Part shown: positions 33,742 through 42,518 of the stretch, piece after piece
Position numbering within the stretch: the first letter of the stretch is position 1
How the letters are laid out: each line of letters begins with the position of its first letter
Source: Halorubrum kocurii JCM 14978
GTDB lineage: Archaea; Halobacteriota; Halobacteria; Halobacteriales; Haloferacaceae
Assembly (NCBI RefSeq): GCF_000337355.1
Contig: NZ_AOJH01000006.1
Coordinates: 11,468-58,181 of the forward strand
Length of the DNA stretch: 46,714 nucleotides
Reading direction: 5' to 3'
Made by a program: the position numbers and the translations under genes
The notes under the pieces: model-generated
The model's input: only the letters and a program-made list of their open reading frames with translations
What the model was told of the DNA's origin: nothing
Databases searched by the model: none

Positions 33742-35022
33742 ATGCGAAAGGACCGCCCAAACGTCGTTTTACTGACTGCTGACGCGCTCCGCGCGGACCA
33801 TCTCGGGTGTTACGGGTATCACCGTGACACCTCGCCGGTGCTCGACGCATTCGCAGACGAGAGTCTTCGGTTCACGAACGCGTACAGCGCGAGCTCGCAC
33901 ACGCGAGAAGCGGTGCCGGCGCTGCTCACCGGGGAGTTCCCGGATATCGCGATCGGCTCGGACTACCGGCTCGCGAGCGACACCGTGGCGTCGACGCTTT
34001 CCGAGGCGGGGTACGCGACCGCGGGGTTTCACTCGAACCCCTTCGTCTCGCGGGCCTACGGGTTTGACCGCGGGTTCGACACCTTCGACGACGACCTTCA
34101 CCTCGGTCAGCACAAGCTCATCGCGCTCGCACAGCGCGCCCTCGACAAACTACGGAATCGGCACTACGCGCGGGCCGACGAGATCAACGAGCGGTCGTTA
34201 GCGTGGCTCGACGCCCAGACCGTCGACGAGCCGTTCTTTCTGTGGAACCACTACATGGACACTCACGGCCCGTATGAACCGCCCGGCGAGTACGCGACGC
34301 TGTACGCGGACCGCGAGGTGAGCGGGCGCGAGGCCCAGTCGCTGTACCAGCGCGCGATCGACGACCCCGAATCGATCACCGAGTCGGAGCGCGAGCTGTT
34401 GATCGACCTGTACGACGCCGAGATCCGATACAACGACGAACATCTTGGGGCGTTCCTCGACGCGCTGCGCGACCGACTCCTCCTTGATGAGTCCATCGTC
34501 ATCGTCTCGGCCGACCACGGGGACGCGTTCGGCGAGCACGGCTACTACGAACACCCGCGGTACCTCCACGACGAAATCACCCACGTGCCGCTGTTCGTCC
34601 GGCTCCCCGACGGGTCGAGCGAGACGGTCGAGACGCCCGCGAGCACGCTCGACATCGTCGCGACGATCGAGGGGATACTCGGCGACGAGCCCGCGTTCTC
34701 GCTGTTACAGCCGCCCGACGAGGACCGACAAGTGTTCTCGCAGGCGCGGGGTGAAGACGAACACAGCCACCTTCGACGGTACGCGCTCCGCACGCGCGAG
34801 GAGACGTGTTTCTGCGAGCGTGACACGGACACCGGCGCTATCGAACACACCGCGTCGACAGACCCGTCGCTGCGCTCGACGCTGGAGGCGCACGTCGAGG
34901 AGCGGGTGCGCGTCGAGAACGGGACTGGTGGCGCGGGCGAGGAGGACGGGGGCGACGCGGACGAGGACGACGCGGTCGGCGAGGAGATCGAACAACGGCT
35001 CGACGCGCTGGGGTATAAGTAG
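33742..35022 (+). CDS. Sulfatase/alkaline-phosphatase superfamily enzyme with Thr nucleophile
   Basis: A 426-residue cytoplasm-type protein (no signal) with the metal-binding motifs LLTADALRADHLGCYGY (Asp14) and SADHGDAFGEHGYY (about 255-268). In true sulfatases the residue seven before LLTG is Cys, later formylglycine. Here the motif is SSHTREAVPALLTG, with Thr54 at that place. A Thr nucleophile is typical of phosphoethanolamine and phosphoglycerol transferases in the same superfamily, so sulfatase activity is doubtful. An acidic tail ends in RLDALGYK. It probably acts on a surface glycan, given the cluster. Confidence 0.8.
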   Translation: MRKDRPNVVLLTADALRADHLGCYGYHRDTSPVLDAFADESLRFTNAYSASSHTREAVPALLTGEFPDIAIGSDYRLASDTVASTLSEAGYATAGFHSNPFVSRAYGFDRGFDTFDDDLHLGQHKLIALAQRALDKLRNRHYARADEINERSLAWLDAQTVDEPFFLWNHYMDTHGPYEPPGEYATLYADREVSGREAQSLYQRAIDDPESITESERELLIDLYDAEIRYNDEHLGAFLDALRDRLLLDESIVIVSADHGDAFGEHGYYEHPRYLHDEITHVPLFVRLPDGSSETVETPASTLDIVATIEGILGDEPAFSLLQPPDEDRQVFSQARGEDEHSHLRRYALRTREETCFCERDTDTGAIEHTASTDPSLRSTLEAHVEERVRVENGTGGAGEEDGGDADEDDAVGEEIEQRLDALGYK

Positions 35023-35049
35023 CCGCGATGGACGACGCCACCGCACGGA

Positions 35050-35060
35050 GGTTTATAAGC
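35050..35060 (+). promoter_or_regulatory. TATA box for RHH-sulfatase-GT operon
   Basis: A TTTATAA box (35052-35058) inside AGGTTTATAAGC lies 43 bases before the ATG at 35101. It is in the gap after the first sulfatase-like gene, which suggests that the following three overlapping genes have their own promoter. Confidence 0.55.
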
Positions 35061-35100
35061 GATCGAACGGATCTCACGACCGAACACGACCCACTCACCG

Positions 35101-35313
35101 ATGACAGATCTCACCATTTCGGACGAGCTCGCGGACAGGATTGACGCGCGCGTCGAACGCACGGACTTCGAGAGCCCGGCGGAGTACGCCGAGTTCGTGC
35201 TCTCGGAGGTGGTCACGCGCGTCGAACGAGACGGCGAGAGCGACGAGGCGGCGGAGGCGTCCCGCGAGGGCGTCCAGGACCGGCTCCAGTCGCTCGGCTA
35301 CTTGGAGGAGTGA
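35101..35313 (+). CDS. Small ribbon-helix-helix-like protein with sulfatase-type tail
   Basis: A 70-residue protein. The first 45 residues (LTISDELADRIDARVERTDFES PAEYAEFVLSEVV, given in two parts) fit a ribbon-helix-helix fold: one strand and two helices. The end, RLQSLGYLEE, matches the tail of the neighbouring sulfatase-superfamily proteins (RLDALGYK at 35022 and RLESLGYLE at 42251). Its stop overlaps the GTG of the next sulfatase gene by 3 bases, so they are coupled. It may be a regulator or a subunit that borrows the same docking tail. DNA binding is inferred from the fold only. Confidence 0.65.
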   Translation: MTDLTISDELADRIDARVERTDFESPAEYAEFVLSEVVTRVERDGESDEAAEASREGVQDRLQSLGYLEE

Positions 35314-36617
35314 CCGTGGCCGACGACCCGCGGAACATCGTGATGCTGACGGCTGACAGCCTCCGGGCCGACCACTGCGGCTTCGTCGACTCGGCGTCGT
35401 CGCTCACGCCGACCATCGACCGGCTCGCCGAGGAGGGCGTCTCGTACTCGGAGGCGGTCGCGCCCGGGCCGCGCACGCCCTCGTCGGTCCCGGTGTTTTT
35501 TACGGGGGAGTTCATGACCGACGATCCGGAGTGGTCAATGGCGGACTGGCAGGGCCGACAGTCGCGTATCGGCCGTCATATGGAGCAGTTCACGCACCTG
35601 AGCGAACGTCTCCAGCGGCGCGGGTACGAGACGGCGACGTTCACGACGAACCCGTGGACGACGCGCGAGAGCAGCTTCCACCACGGGTTCGACGACTTCA
35701 ACGAGGTCAGCGCGGACAGCCCTGACGTCGACTCGAAACACCTCTCCGACTCCACGCTGTTCACCGTCGCCGACGGCGGGCTGAAGTCGCTCCCCGGCGA
35801 CCCGGGCGGGTGGAGCTCGAAGAAGGAGTGGTTCTCGCAGTGGACGGGGTACTTCGAGCTGATCGAAGACCGGATCGAGTCGCTGTCGGAGCCGTTCTTC
35901 CTGTGGGTGTTCGTTCTGGACTCACACCAGCCGTACATCACGCCGCGGGCCTACCGGGAGGAGTCCGCCGCGTGGGAGATGTACTACTCGATCCTGCGGT
36001 ACTGGTACGGCGAGACGAACGACGCGGAACTCCCCGACCGGGCGGGCGAGCTGATCGGCCAGGCCTACCGCGACGCGGTCCGGTCCGTGGACGGGTTCGT
36101 GGACGCGCTGACGGGCGCGGTCGACGCGTACGACCCCGTCACGGTGTTCTTCTCGGACCACGGCGAGGCGCTCGGCGAACACGGGAACTTCGGCCACGAA
36201 CAGACGCTGTACGAGGAGAACCTCCGTGTGCCGCTGTTCGTCCACAACGCCGGAGCGACGGGGACGGTCGACGAGCAGCTCCCCTTGCGGTCGCTGCCCG
36301 AGCTGCTGTGTGACCTCGCCGACGTGACGCCGTTCGACCCGGCGGCCCACACCCGGCAGTTCGTCGTCTCGCACACGGAAAACAACGCGACGCAGTCGGT
36401 CCGCACGTCGCGATGGAAGCTCGTCGACGACGGCGAGACGGCGCGGCTGTTCGACCTCCAGGGCGACCCGGACGAGACGACGGACGTCTCGGAGTCGTAT
36501 CCGGAGGTGGCCGCGTCGCTCGCCGACGTGCTCGCGAGCCACGACGCGACCCAGACGGAGAAGGCGCGCGTCGGCGACGCGGCGGCCGAGGTGGTCTCGG
36601 GCGAGGCCGACCTATGA
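35310..36617 (+). CDS. Sulfatase/alkaline-phosphatase superfamily enzyme 2
   Basis: A 435-residue protein with the metal motifs MLTADSLRADHCGF (Asp16) and FFSDHGEALGEHGNFGHE (about 280-296). The nucleophile region is GPRTPSSVPVFFTG; Thr56 takes the place of the sulfatase Cys, as in the enzyme at 33742. So it is more likely a phosphoryl-group transferase or phosphodiesterase than a sulfatase. A GTG at 35310 overlaps the previous stop; a second GTG at 35316 is also possible. Its stop overlaps the next glycosyltransferase by 4 bases, so enzyme and transferase are made together. Confidence 0.8.
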   Translation: MTVADDPRNIVMLTADSLRADHCGFVDSASSLTPTIDRLAEEGVSYSEAVAPGPRTPSSVPVFFTGEFMTDDPEWSMADWQGRQSRIGRHMEQFTHLSERLQRRGYETATFTTNPWTTRESSFHHGFDDFNEVSADSPDVDSKHLSDSTLFTVADGGLKSLPGDPGGWSSKKEWFSQWTGYFELIEDRIESLSEPFFLWVFVLDSHQPYITPRAYREESAAWEMYYSILRYWYGETNDAELPDRAGELIGQAYRDAVRSVDGFVDALTGAVDAYDPVTVFFSDHGEALGEHGNFGHEQTLYEENLRVPLFVHNAGATGTVDEQLPLRSLPELLCDLADVTPFDPAAHTRQFVVSHTENNATQSVRTSRWKLVDDGETARLFDLQGDPDETTDVSESYPEVAASLADVLASHDATQTEKARVGDAAAEVVSGEADL

Positions 36618-37780
36618 GCGACGCGTTGCGGGTGTGTTTCATCACGAAGATGTACCCCCCGCGGACCGGCGGGGGTGCGACGTACGCGTACGAGCTCGCG
36701 AACGCGCTCGGCGAGCTCGGCCACGAGGTGGACGTGTACACCCAGTCGGTCCCCGGCGAGGACGACGACGTCTCGACGCACCCGAACGTGACCGTCACGC
36801 GGATCACGAAGGCGCGGCCGCTGGTCGTCTTCTCGACGCTGTACTTCTCGATCGCGTGTCGGTTCCGGATCGACTTCGACGAGTACGACGTGATCCACGG
36901 AACGTTGATGCCCGCGTCGACGATAGCGCTCGGGCCGCGGTTGCTCGACGAGGCGGACGCGCCGCTGGTGTTGACGAGCCACGGCACCTCCTACGACGAG
37001 GCGCGCTCGGTCGACCCGCAGAGCCCGCCCGACTACCTATTTAAATACGTGTTCCACCCGATCAACGTCGCGCTCGACGCGGTGGCCGGGCGGTTCGCCG
37101 ACCACATCATCGGCGTGAGCGACCACACGCGCGAGCAGCTGCGCGACCTATATCGGTTCGACCCGGACGACCTGACGACCGTTCCCCCCGGCATCGACGC
37201 CGACCGGTTTCGGCCGACCGACGAGGTCCATCCCGCGGTCGACACCGACCGCGAGTCGATCCTCGTGTTGAGCCGGCTCGACCCGCGGAAGGGGATCGAC
37301 AAGGCGATCCGGGCGTTCGCGCAGCTCGAGCGCGAGGACGCGGAACTGCTGATCGCGGGCACCGGGCGACTGGAGGAGTCGCTGCGGGAGTTGGCTGCGG
37401 AGCTCGGCGTGAGCGACGACGTGCGGTTCCTCGGGTTCGTTGAGGACGAGGAGCTGCCCGAGCTGTACTCGTCGGTGGACCTGTTCATGTTGCCCTCGGA
37501 GTACGAGGGGTTCGGCATCGTGTTCATGGAGGCGATGGCGTGTGAAACGCCCGTGATCGGGACCGAGGTCGGTGGGGTGCCGACCGCCGTCGACGACGGC
37601 GAGACCGGGTATTTGGTGCCGAAAGACGGGATCAGGGAGTTGGCCGCGCGGATGGACGAACTGCTCGGGGAGCCGGGCGAGTACGAGCGGATGGCAGATG
37701 AGTCGCGGACGTGGGCGATCAACCACGATTGGACGGCGATCGCGGAGCGGGTGGGTCGGGTGTACGCCGAGAGTCGTTAA
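36614..37780 (+). CDS. GT4 family glycosyltransferase
   Basis: A 388-residue GT-B enzyme. The start (VCFITKMYPPRTGGGATYAY) carries the GT4 glycine loop. The donor half has VLSRLDPRKGIDKAIRAFAQ (about 220-240) and the E-x7-E motif SEYEGFGIVFMEAMACETPV (about 296-315). ATGA overlaps the end of sulfatase 2, so it belongs to the 35101-37780 operon. It would add a sugar to the glycan that the neighbouring enzymes decorate. The frame is open upstream within the sulfatase gene, but the ATG at 36614 fits the family start. Confidence 0.9.
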   Translation: MSDALRVCFITKMYPPRTGGGATYAYELANALGELGHEVDVYTQSVPGEDDDVSTHPNVTVTRITKARPLVVFSTLYFSIACRFRIDFDEYDVIHGTLMPASTIALGPRLLDEADAPLVLTSHGTSYDEARSVDPQSPPDYLFKYVFHPINVALDAVAGRFADHIIGVSDHTREQLRDLYRFDPDDLTTVPPGIDADRFRPTDEVHPAVDTDRESILVLSRLDPRKGIDKAIRAFAQLEREDAELLIAGTGRLEESLRELAAELGVSDDVRFLGFVEDEELPELYSSVDLFMLPSEYEGFGIVFMEAMACETPVIGTEVGGVPTAVDDGETGYLVPKDGIRELAARMDELLGEPGEYERMADESRTWAINHDWTAIAERVGRVYAESR

Positions 37781-37798
37781 CCAAGTGTAGGCATTCTT

Positions 37799-40018
37799 TT
37801 ATCCGTTGTAGTGGACTCTGTCGTGTCCCGTCGTATAGACGGTGTTTGATTCATCGAATGCTGGGAGCGGATCGTAGGTGTAGAAAACAAAGCCAAGAAA
37901 TGACTGTGTGTTCTTTCCGGTGACAGTGTCAGGTTCCGAGAGATAAGTGTACCCTTCGGCGTTTTTAGTGGAGCCATCGAACCTACTGAACTGAATGTTT
38001 GCTCTCCGATTACCCTCATAGAAATACGGAATAAACTGACTGACGGTGGTTACCTCTGCGTTTGCTCCGTCTGGAAGATAGGCTATCAAGAAGTTTGACG
38101 CAGTGACAGTGTTTCGAGACGTGTATCCAGCATAATATGCGAATTGCTCTGTGGTGGACCCGCTCTCTACAATTCGTTCTCCGTCGATAATTGGTTGTGG
38201 GGAAACATCGTGTGTCGCCGCCGCGGACACAAACCCGGACGTGACGAGAAGGAAGGCGACCATCAGTACAACTGCGGGTTTCGACCCGATTCGTTCGAAC
38301 CGCATTGATCTGAGTACCAGAATGGGGAACGGTGCGACAATAACCATAACCAACGCGAACGTGCGGCCTGCGCTCAGGACTTGTGGACCGAACGAGAGCG
38401 GAAAAAAGAGGAACATTCCCACGACGAGGTGGACGTAGTCCGAATCCTCAAGTACGTCGTCGGAGAGTCCGGGTAACACGTTCCTGTCAATCCAGCGTTG
38501 AATATCGAGCCGGTACGGGATTCCATCGCCGAAGTACCGGAGGTAGACGAGGCTGATCCCGATAGACGTGAACACTCCGAGGAGGAGGTGACCAATAAAC
38601 ATGACTTCGTACGAGGCTGACGGCATCCCGAACGCACCGCCCGTGCTTTCCGTCGCGAGGTTGATCGAACGGACTGCGGTACTCCCTTGGGTGAAGAACA
38701 GCGCATCAGATATCTGATTGTAGAACGACATAGTTAGGAAATCGTATATTCCATCAGTCATGTACTCATACCACACGAAGAACAGCACGCCGAACAGCGC
38801 CATATTCCTTAACGAGAGGTTGGAAAAACGCTTTCCGTCGAGCAAGTATGCGGCCAGAGTGTTTACGACATACGCGACAAAGAGTGCAAACACAACGAGC
38901 GTGCTGACTCCGTAGTGCGACATGAGAACACCAATAAAAAACGTAATAACGAACAACTGTCGTAATCGGGTTGGTAGATCCGTATCAAGTACCACGAATA
39001 GTAGCAACGCTGTAAACATGATTGCCGCACCGGTCCGCGTGTTCCGACTAATGATCTGGTACGTCCGGGGGAGGAATATGTACAAGGTTGCACTCAAGAA
39101 GGCGATATCCTTCGAGAAGTATCGTGCCGTGAGTACGTACGTGATGAGCGGTACCGTGACAAACAGGATTGGATGAACGAGTTTGAACACCCAAAATAGG
39201 CTCACGTCCGTTAGTAACGAGTAGGCAGGTTGGAGGGTCACAATCCGTGGCATAGAACCGAACGTTCCAGCAGGTATCCAGAATCCATTTTGTAGGACGA
39301 AATTGGCCCTTGCGAATTCACGGGTAGCATCGCCACCACGGAGATAGGTCGTAATGACCGTGTTCTGTAAAAGAAGGGCGGACGAGATTGCGGCGATGGC
39401 TATCGGGTAGTATCTTCCTCGATCATCGAAGTAGTACACGAACACGGGGACGAGCGCGATACAGACGATCGTGAACAGGGTTAGTTCGTTGAACGCGTAC
39501 CGGTTGATAAACATCGCGCCTGTTATGGCAAACGTCGGGACGAGCGCCAACAACGTTAGGATTCGAACGTCGTAGTCGGGGAATTTGACGGTGAACGTTC
39601 GGACGTCGTTCGGATCCGTGAGAGTCCAAACGAGGATGCTCAACATCGCCGACGCCCAGAGGTAAATAATCGACATCGTCGGCTGTTCGAAGGGGACGAC
39701 AGCCGTGTCGAAGCCGAGATACAACAGGTTCGCCGCCGATCCGAGGAACATCGAAAAGGCCACGCTGAATCCGACCGCGTACAGGAATCCGGCGAGAGTG
39801 AACTCGTCAAGCACGTAGCTCACGAGGAGATACCCGGGGACGAACGAGAGGATTAGGAACCCGGATACGGCCTGTACGACCGACAAACCCGGAATATCTA
39901 CGGGCAGGAGCGTCAGGAGATGAACGCCGAGCACGAACAGCGAGAGCCGGACCGCAGTCGGCATCGACGAAGGTCTGATCCACGCTGTCGAGACGGCGGG
40001 TGTAACACGAGTGCTCAT
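37799..40018 (-). CDS. Large polytopic GT-C/DUF2206-like protein
   Basis: A 739-residue protein with about sixteen membrane helices and a C-terminal extracytoplasmic domain of about 110 residues (from about 630). The N-terminal part (LSVVQAVSGFLILSFVPGYL) resembles the DUF1616 membrane core. The middle carries a GGDATREFARANFVLQNG loop, which looks like the first extracellular loop of GT-C glycosyltransferases (DUF2206-type), where acidic residues bind metal and lipid-linked sugar. It may be a lipid-linked sugar transferase or polymerase on the outer face. No flippase or AglB is visible here. Confidence 0.65.
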   Translation of the reverse strand: MSTRVTPAVSTAWIRPSSMPTAVRLSLFVLGVHLLTLLPVDIPGLSVVQAVSGFLILSFVPGYLLVSYVLDEFTLAGFLYAVGFSVAFSMFLGSAANLLYLGFDTAVVPFEQPTMSIIYLWASAMLSILVWTLTDPNDVRTFTVKFPDYDVRILTLLALVPTFAITGAMFINRYAFNELTLFTIVCIALVPVFVYYFDDRGRYYPIAIAAISSALLLQNTVITTYLRGGDATREFARANFVLQNGFWIPAGTFGSMPRIVTLQPAYSLLTDVSLFWVFKLVHPILFVTVPLITYVLTARYFSKDIAFLSATLYIFLPRTYQIISRNTRTGAAIMFTALLLFVVLDTDLPTRLRQLFVITFFIGVLMSHYGVSTLVVFALFVAYVVNTLAAYLLDGKRFSNLSLRNMALFGVLFFVWYEYMTDGIYDFLTMSFYNQISDALFFTQGSTAVRSINLATESTGGAFGMPSASYEVMFIGHLLLGVFTSIGISLVYLRYFGDGIPYRLDIQRWIDRNVLPGLSDDVLEDSDYVHLVVGMFLFFPLSFGPQVLSAGRTFALVMVIVAPFPILVLRSMRFERIGSKPAVVLMVAFLLVTSGFVSAAATHDVSPQPIIDGERIVESGSTTEQFAYYAGYTSRNTVTASNFLIAYLPDGANAEVTTVSQFIPYFYEGNRRANIQFSRFDGSTKNAEGYTYLSEPDTVTGKNTQSFLGFVFYTYDPLPAFDESNTVYTTGHDRVHYNG

Positions 40019-40062
40019 ACTGGTGTGCTGTTGTCCCCTGAAGCGACACGGTGTGGGTATAA

Positions 40063-41193
40063 TTAGCTTGCGTCGACATCGCGCGCCTCGACCTCGGATC
40101 GATCGGCATGGTCGGCGTGTACGCCGATAGTCTCCGCGAGCTTCGCCTCGAAGTCATTCTGGTTACCGTCCATCGCCAACACCGCGTTCTCGATCGACCG
40201 GACTGCCGGGATCGAGTCGTACGCGACGATGGTGGTCCCGAACCGGTTCGCCTCCGAGAGCGGCAGTCCCCACCCCTCGGATAGTGAGCACGTCGCGTAG
40301 ACATCGCTGCGGTCGTAGAACCCGGCGAGGGTCTCGTCGTCGACGAATCCGGTGAAGATCACGTCATCGCTCGCCTTCTCGCGCACGGTCGTGGAGTACT
40401 CGTCCATGTTCTCCTTGCCGACCAACACGAGTTTGTATCCTTCTTCGGCGTCGGTGGCTGTCTCGAACGATTCGACGAGCTTGTCGATGCTCTTGCGCGG
40501 CGTGATGCGACCGACGTGTAACACCACCGTGTCCGTCGGATCGATGTCGTACCGATCTTCGATCGTCTCTTTCGAGGCCACCTCCTCAAACCGCGAGTCG
40601 GGGACAGTGTTCGGGACGTAGATGGCGTCGCGACCAGTCTTCGACGCGATGTACGACCGTGATTCCTCGCTGACGGCACAGACGTAGTCCGCGCGACTTA
40701 CCGTGAAATTGGTCGTCTCCATGTGGTGTTGGGCCTTTGCCCAGACCTTCGCGACGCCGTCGAAGAGGTCGTCGGAGGACTGAGAGGGGTGCGACCAGAA
40801 CGCGTACGTGGTCTCTTTCGTCCGCGAGGCGAGGTAGCTCAGAATCGAGAAGGGGAATCGGTGGGTGATGACCAGGTCAATGTCAGCCATCCGGGAGAGG
40901 AAGCGCCATCCGTCCGGCACAATCGGGGTGAGGAGTTTGTCAAGCTCCTTGTACGGCGTCGTCTCGAAGCGGCCGAGCTCGTGAAGGGTGACACCGTCTG
41001 GGGCGTCCTTATCCCCAGTCAGCGTGTTGATCTCGACATCAAATCCTTCTTTGGTGAGCGCAAGTGCCTGCTGTTCGACCACTCTGGCGATACCGCCCGT
41101 GTCCGTGTACGACGTCCCACAGATTGCGATGGAATTGACGCTTCTCGGGACCGCTTCAACGAAATCGACGACGGAGTCGTAGTGATTTTTCAT
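40063..41193 (-). CDS. GT4 family glycosyltransferase
   Basis: A 376-residue GT-B enzyme. It starts with an unusual 18-residue helix before the first strand (SIAICGTSYTDTGGIARVVE, the glycine loop). The donor half has VLHVGRITPRKSIDKLVESF (about 215-235) and a SEGWGLPLSEANRFG motif (about 308-322) in place of the usual E-x7-E ending. It lies 44 bases upstream of the GT-C-like gene on the same strand, so the two probably form one operon. The donor sugar is unknown. Confidence 0.88.
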   Translation of the reverse strand: MKNHYDSVVDFVEAVPRSVNSIAICGTSYTDTGGIARVVEQQALALTKEGFDVEINTLTGDKDAPDGVTLHELGRFETTPYKELDKLLTPIVPDGWRFLSRMADIDLVITHRFPFSILSYLASRTKETTYAFWSHPSQSSDDLFDGVAKVWAKAQHHMETTNFTVSRADYVCAVSEESRSYIASKTGRDAIYVPNTVPDSRFEEVASKETIEDRYDIDPTDTVVLHVGRITPRKSIDKLVESFETATDAEEGYKLVLVGKENMDEYSTTVREKASDDVIFTGFVDDETLAGFYDRSDVYATCSLSEGWGLPLSEANRFGTTIVAYDSIPAVRSIENAVLAMDGNQNDFEAKLAETIGVHADHADRSEVEARDVDAS

Positions 41194-41312
41194 TAATGCT
41201 GTTGATATCGAGTTCTATTGTTTAGTACTAACAAATAATTTCGGACGTTTCATTGAACACTACACTTATAATGTGTTAATCTGTAACTACACATTAGTTA
41301 GCAACACCTAAC

Positions 41313-42251
41313 ATGAACTATAAAAAAATACATTCTTTTATGAATGGGATAAAAAAGAGGACAAATATAAATGGATTTTTGTGGGGCAGTTCCCAAATAT
41401 ATCAGGAAGTATTTGTGCGGAATATATCTAGAGATATTTTTGATTATAACGATGAACACATCCTCGAGAGAGATTTTGATGTTCTATTACTACTCGACGC
41501 TTGTCGACCAGATACATTTAGGGAGGTTATGTCAGAATACGATTTCATAAACCAAGATTCATTTGAAACATATGTATCCGTAGCTGGTGATTCTACACAG
41601 TGGTTACAACGAACGATTACTCCCGAATATGATTTCTCTAATATTGCATATGTTACCGGAAATCCACACTCAGATATCGCCGTGGGGTCACACGATTTCA
41701 AAACATACGACGAAGTGTGGAAGTATGCGTGGGACGACCAGTTAGGAACTATTCCCCCAAGATCGTTAACAGACAGAGCAATCGACACATGGCGGACAGA
41801 CTCCCCAGACCAGATGATTGTACATTATATGCAGCCACATTTTCCCTCGATAACGCATCCGGAGCTTGGATCCGGCATCGACATTGAGCGTATAGGGAAA
41901 GCATGGAAAGGAAATATCTGGGATAAGCTCAGAGATGGGTTAGTTGACCACAACGAAGTATGGGAAGCATATGTTGGTAATTTACGACACGTTCTAGACG
42001 ATATTGAAACCTTAGTAAATAATTTGGATGCTAATAATGTGGTTGTGAGTGCTGATCACGCAAATGCCTTCGGTGAACGCGGTTACTACGGGCACGGTGA
42101 TTTTAGAGTTCCTAGCGTTCGGCGAGTACCATGGGTTGAAGTGGACGCCAGAGACAGGATGAGTTATCAACCCGACCTATATCCGGTTGATAATGAGATA
42201 TCTGACGACGAAATCACGGATCGATTAGAGTCACTTGGATATCTTGAGTGA
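41313..42251 (+). CDS. Alkaline-phosphatase superfamily enzyme 3 (AT-rich gene)
   Basis: A 312-residue protein. Metal motifs are LLLLDACRPDTFRE (Asp62) and SADHANAFGERGYYGHGD (about 245-262). Thr95 in GDSTQWLQRT sits where the nucleophile is expected; no Cys is present. It lacks the middle and C-terminal parts of full sulfatases but keeps the family tail RLESLGYLE. Codons are far richer in A and T than in the two enzymes at 33.7-36.6 kb, so it probably arrived separately. It would modify the surface glycan, but the exact reaction is unknown. Confidence 0.7.
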   Translation: MNYKKIHSFMNGIKKRTNINGFLWGSSQIYQEVFVRNISRDIFDYNDEHILERDFDVLLLLDACRPDTFREVMSEYDFINQDSFETYVSVAGDSTQWLQRTITPEYDFSNIAYVTGNPHSDIAVGSHDFKTYDEVWKYAWDDQLGTIPPRSLTDRAIDTWRTDSPDQMIVHYMQPHFPSITHPELGSGIDIERIGKAWKGNIWDKLRDGLVDHNEVWEAYVGNLRHVLDDIETLVNNLDANNVVVSADHANAFGERGYYGHGDFRVPSVRRVPWVEVDARDRMSYQPDLYPVDNEISDDEITDRLESLGYLE

Positions 42252-42518
42252 GGGGTTTTCATAACCTTGTGATCTTATTTACGAATTCCGCACTACGGCT
42301 ATCATGGCCTCTAATTTCTCTCGGAATATACAGGAATTAAATAAGCATCGAACGCATCCTTCGAGAACTAGACTGACCAATTTTCAAACTACTTTAGCCG
42401 TGCCAAAGCAGAAACCGACGAAAATCTATTTGAGTGTTTGCCTTCGCATAGAACTAGCTTGTCTGAACACTGCCTGTATCCCCAATATATATTGCCGACT
42501 GTCTTGTGTCTTAACAAC

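Noticed and set aside
36065-36987. Two long antisense frames across sulfatase 2 and the next glycosyltransferase
   Set aside because: They mirror well-supported genes in other frames and have shadow-type composition (Arg-, Val- and Ser-rich).
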